This document shows positions 7,938-17,197 of a stretch of 50,768 bases of DNA, piece by piece. This stretch comes from Virgifigura deserti (lineage in GTDB: Bacteria; Pseudomonadota; Alphaproteobacteria; Dongiales; Dongiaceae): the NCBI GenBank assembly GCA_003576685.1, contig QOZR01000020.1, forward strand, positions 1-50,768, read 5' to 3'. The translations under genes were made by a program, and so were the position numbers. Positions within the stretch are counted from its first letter, which is position 1. Every line of letters starts with the position of its first letter. The notes beneath the pieces were generated by a model that saw only the letters and a program-made list of their open reading frames with translations, did not search any database and had not been told where the DNA came from.

Positions 7938-8300
7938 ATGTCGATAGCGCAAGAGCGTCGAAACCGCCGCCAGCGGCGGGTTCGCCTGCAGATCCGCCGC
8001 AAAGCCGCCGGTCGCCCGCGTCTTTCGGTGTTCCGATCGAGCAAGCATATCTATGCCCAGATCATCGATGACGGAAGCGGTGTCACCGTCGCCGCGGCCT
8101 CGACGATCGATCAGGGGATGAAGGGCAAGCTCAAGACCGGGGCCGACGTCGCCGCCGCCCAGGAAGTGGGTAAGCTGATCGCCGAGCGCGCGCTTGCCGC
8201 CGGCGTGAAGGAGGTCGTCTTCGACCGCGGCGGTTACCTGTTCCACGGCCGGGTCAAGGCCCTGGCCGACGCCGCCCGCGAAGGCGGCCTCTCGTTTTAG
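7938..8300 (+). CDS. rplR: 50S ribosomal protein L18
   Basis: L18 (120 aa) carries 5S rRNA into the central protuberance with L5. The start at 7938 gives the usual basic N-terminus (ERRNRRQRRVRLQIRRK) followed by RPRLSVFRSSKHIYAQIIDD; the C-terminus has FDRGGYLFHGRVKALADAAREGGL. GGAG lies 5 bases before ATG. The frame is open further upstream inside rplF but that part is not L18. Confidence 0.97.
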   Translation: MSIAQERRNRRQRRVRLQIRRKAAGRPRLSVFRSSKHIYAQIIDDGSGVTVAAASTIDQGMKGKLKTGADVAAAQEVGKLIAERALAAGVKEVVFDRGGYLFHGRVKALADAAREGGLSF

Positions 8301-8308
8301 AGGAAGAC

Positions 8309-8872
8309 ATGGCAAGATCTCCAAAATCCGATCGTCGGGACCGTGACCGCTCCCGCGAGGAGAGCGAACTCGTCGAGAAGCTGGTCAGCATCAATCGTGT
8401 CGCAAAGGTGGTGAAAGGCGGCCGTCGGTTCGGCTTCGCCGCCCTGGTGGTCGTCGGCGACGGCAAGGGACGGGTCGGCCATGGTGCCGGCAAGGCGCGC
8501 GAGGTTCCCGAAGCGATCCGCAAGGCGACCGAGCAGGCCAAGCGCGGCATGATTCGTGTGCCGCTCCGCGAGGGCCGTACGCTGCATCATGACGTTCTCG
8601 GCCATTTCGGCGCGGGCCGGATCGTTCTCCGGGCGGCCGAGGCAGGGACCGGGATCATCGCAGGCGGGCCGATCCGTGCGATCTTCGAGGCGCTCGGAGT
8701 GCAGGACGTCGTCAGCAAGTCGGTCGGAACATCGAATCCGCATAACATGATCAAGGCCGCGTTCGACGGGCTCCGCCACAGCAGCTCGCCGCGAAGCGTC
8801 GCCGCACGTCGCGGCAAGAAGGTCGGCGATCTGATCGGGCGCCGCGAAGTCACCGCCGAGGCGCGGGAGTAG
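8309..8872 (+). CDS. rpsE: 30S ribosomal protein S5
   Basis: S5 (187 aa) helps form the mRNA entry tunnel and affects decoding accuracy. The N-terminal dsRBD-like S5 domain contains INRVAKVVKGGRRFGFAALVVVGD and the second domain contains GTGIIAGGPIRAIFEALGVQDVVSKS. A charged N-terminal extension of ~18 residues rich in Arg/Asp/Ser precedes the first domain. Eight bases separate it from rplR. Confidence 0.98.
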   Translation: MARSPKSDRRDRDRSREESELVEKLVSINRVAKVVKGGRRFGFAALVVVGDGKGRVGHGAGKAREVPEAIRKATEQAKRGMIRVPLREGRTLHHDVLGHFGAGRIVLRAAEAGTGIIAGGPIRAIFEALGVQDVVSKSVGTSNPHNMIKAAFDGLRHSSSPRSVAARRGKKVGDLIGRREVTAEARE

Positions 8873-8875
8873 GTC

Positions 8876-9073
8876 ATGGCTGAAGCGAAGAAATCGACGG
8901 TTCGGGTAGTGCAGATCGCGAGCCCCATCGGCCGCAAGAAGGATCAGCGGCAGACCCTGATGGGGCTCGGCCTCAACAAGCTGCACCGTAGCCGGGAGCT
9001 CGAGGATACGCCCGCCGTGCGCGGTATGATCGCCAAGGTCAGTCACCTGGTGCGGATCGAGCCGGCGGAGTGA
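8876..9073 (+). CDS. rpmD: 50S ribosomal protein L30
   Basis: L30 (65 aa) is a small ferredoxin-fold protein. The sequence VRVVQIASPIGRKKDQRQTLMGLGLNKLHRSRELEDTP carries the family motif for Gly-Arg-Lys loop and GLGL turn; I quote it only in part here as the recognisable core is IGRKKDQRQTLMGLGLNK. It starts 3 bp after rpsE and is followed by a 71-bp spacer before rplO. Confidence 0.95.
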   Translation: MAEAKKSTVRVVQIASPIGRKKDQRQTLMGLGLNKLHRSRELEDTPAVRGMIAKVSHLVRIEPAE

Positions 9074-9098
9074 GCCTGATCTCGGAAAACAGTTAGGA

Positions 9099-9117
9099 CA
9101 GACGATATTTGCGTCTG
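9099..9117 (+). promoter_or_regulatory. Small stem-loop in the rpmD-rplO spacer
   Basis: CAGACG at 9099-9104 pairs perfectly with CGTCTG at 9112-9117 around a 7-nt AU-rich loop. It lies 27 bases upstream of the rplO start, in the longest spacer of the spc operon here. There is no T-run, so not a terminator. A processing or translational control role for rplO is possible but not shown. Confidence 0.3.
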
Positions 9118-9144
9118 GCAACGGCGGAACGAAGGACCTATCTC

Positions 9145-9633
9145 ATGAGATTGAACCAGCTCTCCGACAACCCGGGAGCGCGCAAGGCGCGGATGCGGGT
9201 CGGTCGCGGCATCGGCTCCGGTAAGGGCAAGACGGGCGGCCGTGGCGTCAAGGGTCAGACCTCACGCACCGGCGTCGCGCTCAACGGCTATGAGGGCGGG
9301 CAGATGCCGCTGCATCGGCGCCTGCCGAAGCGCGGCTTCAACAACATCTTTCGCCGGGAGTATGTGGTGGTGAATCTCGGCCGCCTGCAGAGCGCCATCG
9401 ACGCCGGCAAGATCGATGTCAAGAAGCCGGTCGATAGCGATGCCTTGCGTGCCGCGGGCCTCATCAACCGGGTGCGGGACGGTGTGCGTCTGCTGGCCAA
9501 GGGAGAGTTGAAGGCGAAGCTGACGATCGAGGTCGCCGGTGCCTCCAAGGCGGCGATCGCCGCCGTCGAGAAGGCCGGCGGCGCCGTCACAGTGACCGCT
9601 TCGAAGGCTGCTGCGGAAGCTCAGGGTGTCTGA
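9145..9633 (+). CDS. rplO: 50S ribosomal protein L15
   Basis: L15 (162 aa) is a late assembly protein of the 50S. The N-terminal MRLNQLSDNPGARK and the glycine/arginine-rich GRGIGSGKGKTGGRGVKGQ are diagnostic. ATG 9145 with GAAGGA upstream is chosen over an upstream in-frame TTG at 9109, which would add 12 unconserved residues and overlap the spacer hairpin. The C-terminal half has the VDSDALRAAGLI and VEKAGG segments. Confidence 0.97.
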   Translation: MRLNQLSDNPGARKARMRVGRGIGSGKGKTGGRGVKGQTSRTGVALNGYEGGQMPLHRRLPKRGFNNIFRREYVVVNLGRLQSAIDAGKIDVKKPVDSDALRAAGLINRVRDGVRLLAKGELKAKLTIEVAGASKAAIAAVEKAGGAVTVTASKAAAEAQGV

Positions 9634-9668
9634 TTCGGCACCCGATTTCTCCGAGTAAGGACTGCTGA

Positions 9669-11012
<1,344 letters not shown>

Positions 11013-11015
11013 GGA

Positions 11016-11666
11016 ATGAATCTGGTTCTTCTTGGCCCGCCTGGCGCCGGCAAGGGCACGCAAGCCAAACGGCTCGAGGAGGCGCACAACCTGAAGCAGC
11101 TCTCGACCGGGGACATGCTGCGGGCGGCCGTCGCTGCGGGTGGCCCCCTCGGGCAGCAGGCCAAGGCGGTGATGGAAGCCGGCCAGTTGATGCCGGATGC
11201 GATCATTATCAAGATGATCGCCGAGCGGATCGAGCAGCCGGACTGCCGGAACGGGTTCATCCTGGACGGGTTCCCGCGCACCGTCGGCCAGGCCGAGGCG
11301 CTGGACGCGATGTTGGCGGAGAAGAAGGAGCGGCTCGACGCGGTGATCGAGATTGCCGTGGACGAGGCGGCGCTGGTCGAGCGGATCGCCGGTCGCTTCA
11401 GCTGCGCCAAATGCGGTGCCGGTTACCACGACAAGTTCCGGCGGCCGAAGACGGATGGGGTCTGCGACGTTTGCGGCGGGACCGAGTTCACCCGTCGAAA
11501 GGACGACAATGAGGAGACGGTTCGCGCCCGGCTGAAGGCCTACCGGGATCAGACGGCGCCGATTCTCCCCTATTACGAGGCGAAAGGCCTGCTTCGGCGG
11601 GTCGACGGCATGGCCGATATGGACAATGTGACAAAGCAGATCGAGGCAGTGTTAAAATCGGCTTAA
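11016..11666 (+). CDS. adk: Adenylate kinase with zinc-type LID
   Basis: Adenylate kinase (216 aa) converts ATP + AMP to 2 ADP in the cytoplasm. The P-loop GPPGAGKGT is at residues 7-15, the AMP-binding STGDMLR at 30-36 and DGFPRT at 84-89. The LID carries four cysteines (Cys130, 133, 150, 153) in a CxxC...CxxC arrangement, so it probably binds structural zinc, unlike the E. coli enzyme. It starts 3 bp after secY and is co-transcribed with it. Confidence 0.97.
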   Translation: MNLVLLGPPGAGKGTQAKRLEEAHNLKQLSTGDMLRAAVAAGGPLGQQAKAVMEAGQLMPDAIIIKMIAERIEQPDCRNGFILDGFPRTVGQAEALDAMLAEKKERLDAVIEIAVDEAALVERIAGRFSCAKCGAGYHDKFRRPKTDGVCDVCGGTEFTRRKDDNEETVRARLKAYRDQTAPILPYYEAKGLLRRVDGMADMDNVTKQIEAVLKSA

Positions 11667-11670
11667 TCGG

Positions 11671-11698
11671 TTGACTTGAGGGCGACGGTTCCTATAAT
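11671..11698 (+). promoter_or_regulatory. Sigma-70-type promoter for the rpsM-rpsK-rpoA-rplQ genes
   Basis: TTGACT (11671-11676) and a perfect TATAAT (11693-11698) are separated by 16 bases. They lie about 70 bp before the rpsM GTG, so transcription would begin near 11705. A 7-bp inverted repeat, GAGGGCG at 11678-11684 and CGCCCTC at 11702-11708, brackets the -10 box and could be an operator or the terminator stem of the adk transcript. The match is near consensus in a GC-rich region; activity is inferred. Confidence 0.75.
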
Positions 11699-11768
11699 GC
11701 GCGCCCTCGGCCTCGCGTTGCGACCGAGCCATTTGGCCTGTTCCATTGAAACTTGAGGAGTTTTCGAC

Positions 11769-12137
11769 GTGGCGCGTATTGCTGGCGTCAATATCCCGAC
11801 GCAGAAACGGGTCGAAATCGGCCTGACCTATATTCACGGAATCGGCCGGACCAAGGCGAAGGAAATCTGCGACAAGGTCGGAATTCCAGAGGATCGGCGT
11901 GTCAACCAGCTGACCGACGACGAAGTGGTGCGGGTTCGCGAGATCATCGACCGCGATTATCGCGTCGAGGGTGACCTGCGCCGCGAAGTGGCGATGAACA
12001 TCAAGCGATTGATGGATCTCGGCAGCTATCGCGGGCTGCGCCATCGCAAGGGGCTGCCGGTCCATGGCCAGCGCACCCACACCAACGCGCGTACGCGCAA
12101 GGGTCCGGCCCGGCCGATCGCCGGGAAGAAGAAGTAA
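11769..12137 (+). CDS. rpsM: 30S ribosomal protein S13 (GTG start)
   Basis: S13 (122 aa) is in the 30S head and bridges to L5 and P-site tRNA. It starts at GTG with AGGAG 8 bases upstream, giving MARIAGVNIPTQKRVEIGLTY. The helix-two-turn-helix region (GIGRTKAKEIC) and the C-terminal GLPVHGQRTHTNARTRKGP are typical. It heads the alpha operon in this genome behind its own promoter. Confidence 0.97.
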   Translation: MARIAGVNIPTQKRVEIGLTYIHGIGRTKAKEICDKVGIPEDRRVNQLTDDEVVRVREIIDRDYRVEGDLRREVAMNIKRLMDLGSYRGLRHRKGLPVHGQRTHTNARTRKGPARPIAGKKK

Positions 12138-12167
12138 GGCAGCAGCCTCTAGACAGCGGGATCGATA

Positions 12168-12560
12168 ATGGCCAAACCAGCTTCGCCGCGTCTGCGGCGC
12201 CGGGAGCGGAAGAATATCACCTCCGGCGTGGCGCATGTGAACGCGAGCTTCAACAACACGATGATCACCATCACCGACGCCCAGGGCAACACCATCTCCT
12301 GGGCGTCTTCGGGAAGCCAGGGCTTCAAGGGATCGCGGAAGTCGACGCCCTATGCCGCGCAGATGGCGGCCGACAACGCGGCCCGCAAGGCGGCGGAGCA
12401 TGGCGTGAAGATCCTTGAGGTCGAGGTGAAGGGGCCCGGTTCCGGACGCGAATCCGCGTTGCGCGCCCTTCAAGCGGCCGGATTTACCATTACTTCTATC
12501 AAGGATGTGACGCCGATCCCGCATAACGGTTGCCGTCCGCCGAAGCGTCGGCGGGTCTGA
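12168..12560 (+). CDS. rpsK: 30S ribosomal protein S11
   Basis: S11 (130 aa) lies on the 30S platform near the Shine-Dalgarno helix. HVNASFNNTMITITDAQGN, SSGSQGFKGSRKSTPYAAQ and the C-terminal DVTPIPHNGCRPPKRRRV are family hallmarks. A 154-bp spacer with a stem-loop follows before rpoA. rpsD is not in this cluster between rpsK and rpoA, as is usual for alphaproteobacteria. Confidence 0.98.
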   Translation: MAKPASPRLRRRERKNITSGVAHVNASFNNTMITITDAQGNTISWASSGSQGFKGSRKSTPYAAQMAADNAARKAAEHGVKILEVEVKGPGSGRESALRALQAAGFTITSIKDVTPIPHNGCRPPKRRRV

Positions 12561-12579
12561 TCGCATCTGTCGCTTTTAT

Positions 12580-12613
12580 GCGGTGGGCGCCGCTCGACGG
12601 CGCCTTCAACCGC
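12580..12613 (+). promoter_or_regulatory. Compound stem-loop between rpsK and rpoA
   Basis: An inner stem pairs GGCGCCG (12586-12592) with CGGCGCC (12598-12604) around CTCGA, and an outer stem pairs GCGGT (12580-12584) with ACCGC (12609-12613). Two T-rich tracts follow about 10 and 25 bases later, before the rpoA start at 12715. This could be a partial terminator or attenuator that sets the ratio of rpoA to ribosomal protein mRNA. Structure seen, role inferred. Confidence 0.45.
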
Positions 12614-12714
12614 CACGTTGAGTTTTTTCGGGAGTTTTTCGGCCGGGCGCTGCGACATCCGGCGCGATGCCTAACCAGCAAGCCTGAGCGGATGAGAGAG
12701 CCGCGGAGAGAGCC

Positions 12715-13746
12715 ATGAGATCACATGCCGTGATTCAGAAGAACTGGACCCAACTGATTAAGCCGAGCAAGCTGAACATCGACCCCGGGGCCGATGGGCG
12801 GCGCGAGGCCTTGGTCGTCGCCGAGCCGCTGGAGCGCGGCTTCGGCCTGACGCTTGGCAACGCGCTGCGCCGTGTGCTGCTGTCCTCTCTGCAGGGCGCC
12901 GCGGTCACGTCTGTTCAGATCGACGGCGTGCTGCACGAGTTCTCGTCGATTCCGGGCGTGCTCGAAGATGTGACGGACATCGTCCTCAACATCAAGTCGA
13001 TCGCCCTGCGAATGCACGGCGAGGGACCGAAGCGGATGCGTCTTCGGGCCGAAGGGCCGGGCGAAGTCACGGCTGGGATGATCGAAACCGGTCACGACAT
13101 CGAAATCATGAATCCCGATCTGGCGCTTTGCACGCTCGATGACGGCGCCAAGGTCAACATGGAGTTCACGGTCGAGACCGGCAAGGGTTACGTCGCCGCG
13201 TCGCAGAACCGTCCGGAGGACGCGCCGATCGGCCTCATTCCGGTGGATGCGTTGTTCAGCCCGGTCCGCAAGGTCACTTACAAGATCGACAACAGCCGTG
13301 TCGGGCAGGTTACCGACTACGATAAGCTGTCGATGCAGATCGAGACCAACGGGGCCGTCTCGCCGGATGACGCAGTGGCGCTCGCCGCGCGGATCCTGCA
13401 GGACCAGCTGCAGCTCTTCATCAACTTCGAGGAGCCGACGGCGGCGCGGGAAGAGGATCGGGCGGCCGAGCCGCCGTTCAACAAGAACCTGCTGCGCAAG
13501 GTGGACGAACTCGAGCTTTCGGTACGCTCCGCCAACTGCCTCAAGAACGACAACATCGTCTATATCGGCGATCTCGTTCAGAAGACCGAGGCGGAGATGC
13601 TGCGGACGCCGAACTTCGGCCGCAAGTCCTTGAACGAGATCAAGGAGGTCCTGGCACAGATGGGGCTGCATCTCGGGATGGAAATTCCCAATTGGCCGCC
13701 CGAGAACATCGAGGATCTGGCCAAGCGCCTCGACGAGCCGTACTGA
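12715..13746 (+). CDS. rpoA: DNA-directed RNA polymerase subunit alpha
   Basis: The alpha subunit (343 aa) dimerises to nucleate RNA polymerase assembly. The N-terminal domain contains PLERGFGLTLGNALRRVLLSS at ~36-56; the C-terminal domain with SVRSANCLKNDNIVYIGDLV and GRKSLNEIKEVL binds UP elements and activators. ATG 12715 is supported by GGAGAG, but GTG 12730 would give the MIQKNW start found in most alphaproteobacteria, so the true start may be five codons later. Confidence 0.97.
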   Translation: MRSHAVIQKNWTQLIKPSKLNIDPGADGRREALVVAEPLERGFGLTLGNALRRVLLSSLQGAAVTSVQIDGVLHEFSSIPGVLEDVTDIVLNIKSIALRMHGEGPKRMRLRAEGPGEVTAGMIETGHDIEIMNPDLALCTLDDGAKVNMEFTVETGKGYVAASQNRPEDAPIGLIPVDALFSPVRKVTYKIDNSRVGQVTDYDKLSMQIETNGAVSPDDAVALAARILQDQLQLFINFEEPTAAREEDRAAEPPFNKNLLRKVDELELSVRSANCLKNDNIVYIGDLVQKTEAEMLRTPNFGRKSLNEIKEVLAQMGLHLGMEIPNWPPENIEDLAKRLDEPY

Positions 13747-13833
13747 GGATCTGAGCGAGCGAGAATAAAGGGTCATTCCGGCCCAACCCGCCGTGCATAG
13801 CCGGTGAGCGCTGCGGCGGCGGGACCTGCAATC

Positions 13834-13851
13834 GGCTTCGCGCGCGAAGCC
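13834..13851. repeat. Perfect 18-bp palindrome ahead of rplQ
   Basis: GGCTTCGCGCGCGAAGCC is a perfect palindrome. As RNA it forms a 7-bp stem with a CGCG loop immediately before the rplQ Shine-Dalgarno region (start 13874). It could influence translation of L17 or mark an mRNA processing site. No T-run follows. The pairing is seen directly and the function is unknown. Confidence 0.45.
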
Positions 13852-13873
13852 AGGAGACGAGGAGAAAGGCACC

Positions 13874-14296
13874 ATGCGTCACGGGATGAGCGGCCGCAAG
13901 CTGAACCGCACCAGCAGCCACCGCAAGGCGATGTTCGCCAACATGGCGGCGGCGCTGATCAAGCATGAGCAGATTCGCACGACCTTGCCGAAGGCGAAGG
14001 ATCTGCGCCCGGTGGTCGAGAAGCTGATCACGCTAGGCAAGCGCGGCGATCTGCATGCCCGGCGTCAGGCGCTGTCGGTGCTGAAGGATACCGGCTTGGC
14101 CGGCAAGCTCTTCGGGCCCCTGGCTGAACGCTATGCCGACCGTTCGGGCGGCTATACGCGCGTCCTGAAGGCGGGCTTCCGCTATGGCGACGCTGCGCCG
14201 ATGGCGATCATCGAACTGGTCGATCGCGACCCCACGGCGAAAGGGCAGGATTCCGGTCAGCAGGATACCGAGGAAGAGGCGGAAGCGACGGCTTAA
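13874..14296 (+). CDS. rplQ: 50S ribosomal protein L17
   Basis: L17 (140 aa) is near the tunnel exit. MRHGMSGRKLNRTSSHRKAM is the classic start, and VLKAGFRYGDAAPMAIIELVDR ends the core domain. Beyond that is a ~20-residue acidic Gln/Glu tail (QDTEEEAEATA), common in the class. GAGGAGA precedes the ATG. It is the last gene of the ribosomal run and is followed by a terminator. Confidence 0.97.
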   Translation: MRHGMSGRKLNRTSSHRKAMFANMAAALIKHEQIRTTLPKAKDLRPVVEKLITLGKRGDLHARRQALSVLKDTGLAGKLFGPLAERYADRSGGYTRVLKAGFRYGDAAPMAIIELVDRDPTAKGQDSGQQDTEEEAEATA

Positions 14297-14325
14297 CGGG
14301 CGCCTCGCCCTCGACTTGACGGCAC

Positions 14326-14359
14326 GGGGGCAGCCTTAAGGGCTGCCTTCGTCGTTCTT
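14326..14359 (+). terminator. Rho-independent terminator after rplQ
   Basis: GGCAGCC (14329-14335) pairs with GGCTGCC (14341-14347) around TTAAG, extended by G-T pairs, and is followed by the T-rich TTCGTCGTTCTT. It lies 30 bp after the rplQ stop and marks the end of the ribosomal/rpoA transcription unit. Confidence 0.8.
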
Positions 14360-14378
14360 GGGGAGCGGTTATCTTCCA

Positions 14379-15818
14379 ATGCGAAGCGCGCAGATCCTCG
14401 GACATGGTTTCATTGCCCGCGCCTTGATAGGCGCACTTCTCCTCTGCCTTCTCCTTCCGCCGTTTGCGGCGGGCGCGGAAACCAAGCAGCTCCCGACCTC
14501 GGCGACACAGATCGAGCTGTCCTTCGCACCGCTAGTGGAGAAGGTCGCGCCGGCGGTGGTCAATATCTATACCAGCCGTCGGGTGCGGACCCGGCCGTTC
14601 TCGCCCTTCTCCGGAGACCCCTTCTTCCAGCGCTTCTTTGGCGACAGCTTCGGCTTCGGACAACCGCGGGAGCGAATCCAGAATTCCCTGGGATCGGGCG
14701 TCATCGTCGCGTCGGACGGGCTGATCGTGACCAACTATCACGTCGTCATGGGAAGCGAGGCGATCCGTGTGGTCCTGGCGGACCGCAGAGAGTTCGAGGC
14801 ATCCTTCGTCGGTGGTGACGAGCACACCGATCTCGCTTTGTTGCGAATCGATACCGGCGGCGAGCCGCTGCCATTCGTCGAACTCGGAAACTCGGACGAG
14901 CTCGATGTCGGCGATCTCGTTCTGGCGATCGGCAATCCCTTCGGCGTCGGTCAGACGGTAACCAGCGGAATCGTTTCGGCCCTGGCCAGAACCGGCGTCG
15001 GCATCACCGATTACGGCTTCCTGATCCAGACCGATGCGGCGATCAATCCCGGCAACTCCGGCGGTGCTCTCGTCACGATGGACGGCAAACTGGCCGGCAT
15101 CAATACCGCGATCTTCTCGCGCGACGGCGGCTCGCTCGGCATCGGCTTCGCGATTCCCTCCAACATGGTGGCGGCCGTGATCGCCGCCGAGGACAATGGC
15201 GGGCGGTTGGTTCGGCCCTGGATCGGCGCCGCCGGCCAGCCGGTGACGGCGGAACTGGCGCAGGCGATGAGGCTCGAACGGCCCGGCGGCGTCATCATCA
15301 GCCAACTCTACCCCGGCGGCCCGGCCCAGCGGAGCGGTCTGGAGGTGGGCGACATCGTCCTTGCGGTGAACGACCGCCCGGTCAACGATCCGGAGGCGCT
15401 GCGCTTTCGGCTCGCAACCCAACCGGTCGGCAGCACCGCCGAGCTGTCCATCTTGCGGCGTGGCAAAGCCCTGCGCATCCCGGTGGACCTCGTCCAGGCG
15501 CCGGAAGACCCGCCCCGGAACGAAACCCGTCTGACGGGGCGCCATCCGCTTGCCGGCGCCACGGTGGCGAACCTCTCGCCGGCGCTTGCCGAGGAACTCT
15601 CGCTGGATCATAACTGGCGCGGCGTGATCATCACCGGGATCGAACACCGCAGTATCGCCGAGCGGGCTCGGTTCGAGCTCGGCGACATCGTGGTCCGGAT
15701 CAATGATCAGGATGTCGCGACGGTTGGCGAGCTGCGGCAGGTCCTGTCGCAACCCGCGAGCCGCTGGCGCATCACCTATCGCCGGAAGGGCGACGTCCGT
15801 ACGATCGTCGTAAGCTGA
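14379..15818 (+). CDS. Do-family (HtrA/DegP-like) periplasmic serine endoprotease
   Basis: A 479-residue HtrA protease that should degrade misfolded envelope proteins. An N-terminal hydrophobic segment (ALIGALLLCLLLPPFAAGA) acts as signal peptide or anchor. The trypsin-like triad is His121 (in TNYHVV), Asp151 (in DLALLRID) and Ser227 (in NPGNSGGAL). Two PDZ domains follow (~270-360 and ~385-475). ATG 14379 is used; the GGGGAG box is 13 bases upstream, rather far. It follows the rplQ terminator and precedes rarA. One of three HtrA proteases in this window. Confidence 0.92.
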   Translation: MRSAQILGHGFIARALIGALLLCLLLPPFAAGAETKQLPTSATQIELSFAPLVEKVAPAVVNIYTSRRVRTRPFSPFSGDPFFQRFFGDSFGFGQPRERIQNSLGSGVIVASDGLIVTNYHVVMGSEAIRVVLADRREFEASFVGGDEHTDLALLRIDTGGEPLPFVELGNSDELDVGDLVLAIGNPFGVGQTVTSGIVSALARTGVGITDYGFLIQTDAAINPGNSGGALVTMDGKLAGINTAIFSRDGGSLGIGFAIPSNMVAAVIAAEDNGGRLVRPWIGAAGQPVTAELAQAMRLERPGGVIISQLYPGGPAQRSGLEVGDIVLAVNDRPVNDPEALRFRLATQPVGSTAELSILRRGKALRIPVDLVQAPEDPPRNETRLTGRHPLAGATVANLSPALAEELSLDHNWRGVIITGIEHRSIAERARFELGDIVVRINDQDVATVGELRQVLSQPASRWRITYRRKGDVRTIVVS

Positions 15819-15855
15819 ATGTCGGCGCGACGGTTGGAGTAAGGAGGGCCGGAGG

Positions 15856-17187
15856 CTGACCGGATTATTCGAATCGCAGGCACCGCGCCCTCTGGCGGAT
15901 CGGCTGCGGCCGACGCAGCTGGACGAGGTCGTCGGGCAGGACCATCTGCTCGGCGCCGACGGGCCGATCGGCCGCATGATCGCGGGCGGGCGCCTCTCCT
16001 CGATGATTCTTTGGGGACCGCCGGGCTGCGGCAAGACCACGCTTGCGCGGCTGCTGGCCGATCAGACCGACCTCCAGTTCGAGCCGCTGTCGGCGGTGTT
16101 CTCCGGAGTCGCCGATCTGCGCAAGGTGTTCGAGGCGGCGAAGGGGCGCCGCGCCGGCGGACGCGGTACGCTGCTGTTCATCGACGAGATTCACCGCTTC
16201 AACCGAGCGCAGCAGGACGGGTTCCTGCCTTATGTCGAGGACGGTACCGTGGTTCTCGTCGGCGCCACGACCGAGAATCCGTCCTTCGAGCTGAATGCCG
16301 CGCTGCTGTCGCGCTGCCAGGTCTTCGTGCTGAACCGGCTTGACGATGCGGCCATGGAGACGCTGCTGCAGCGGGCCGAGCAGGCCGACGGCCGCCCGTT
16401 GCCGCTCGACGAGGATGCCCGCCGCGCGTTGCGGGCCATGGCTGACGGTGATGGGCGCTATCTTCTGAACATGGCGGAAGCGCTGTTCGCCCTGCCAGCA
16501 CCATCGGACGGGAGCCCGCTGCGGCTCGACACGGCGGCGCTGGCTGAAGCGGTGCAGCGGCGGCTGCCCCTCTACGACAAGGCGCAGGAAGGCCATTACA
16601 ACCTGATCAGCGCGCTTCACAAATCGCTGCGCGGCTCGGATACCGACGCCGCGCTCTACTGGTTCGCGCGCATGCTGACGGCCGGCGAGGATCCCCTTTA
16701 TATCGCGCGGCGCCTGGTCCGGTTCGCGGTCGAGGATATCGGCCTCGCCGATCCCGACGCCCTGCCGCAGGCGCTCGCCGCCTGGGATACCTACAAGCGC
16801 CTCGGCTCGCCGGAGGGCGAGCTGGCGCTGGCGCAATGCGTGATCTATCTGGGGACCGCGCCGAAGTCGAACGCGGCCTACAGAGCGCTCGGCGCCGCGA
16901 CGAAGGCGGCGAAGGCGAGCGGCTCGCTGATGCCGCCCAAGCATATCCTGAACGCGCCGACGCGGTTGATGAAGGATATCGGCTACGGCAAGGGCTATGC
17001 CTACGATCACGATGCGGCCGATGGCTTCTCCGGCCAGGATTATTTCCCGGACGGGATGGCGCGGAAGAGCTTCTACGAACCGGTCGACCGGGGCTTCGAG
17101 CGCGAGATCCGCAAGCGCCTGGACTACTGGGCGAAGCTGCGCCAGCAACGGAGTGGCGGGGACGGACCCGCATCAGCGGGGGAGTGA
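15856..17187 (+). CDS. rarA: Replication-associated recombination protein A (CTG start)
   Basis: RarA/MgsA (443 aa) is a clamp-loader-like AAA+ ATPase acting at stalled replication forks. From CTG 15856 the protein reads TGLFESQAPRPLADRLRP, the family's usual N-terminus, and VVGQDHLLG follows. Walker A GPPGCGKTT is at ~54-62, Walker B LLFIDEIH at ~107-113. No ATG, GTG or TTG exists in frame between the upstream stop at 15811 and codon 41 (ATG 15976), while AAGGAGG lies exactly 8 bases before the CTG. The ATG at 15976 would delete the conserved first 40 residues. Confidence 0.93.
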   Translation: MTGLFESQAPRPLADRLRPTQLDEVVGQDHLLGADGPIGRMIAGGRLSSMILWGPPGCGKTTLARLLADQTDLQFEPLSAVFSGVADLRKVFEAAKGRRAGGRGTLLFIDEIHRFNRAQQDGFLPYVEDGTVVLVGATTENPSFELNAALLSRCQVFVLNRLDDAAMETLLQRAEQADGRPLPLDEDARRALRAMADGDGRYLLNMAEALFALPAPSDGSPLRLDTAALAEAVQRRLPLYDKAQEGHYNLISALHKSLRGSDTDAALYWFARMLTAGEDPLYIARRLVRFAVEDIGLADPDALPQALAAWDTYKRLGSPEGELALAQCVIYLGTAPKSNAAYRALGAATKAAKASGSLMPPKHILNAPTRLMKDIGYGKGYAYDHDAADGFSGQDYFPDGMARKSFYEPVDRGFEREIRKRLDYWAKLRQQRSGGDGPASAGE

Positions 17188-17197
17188 GGGGACCGCC

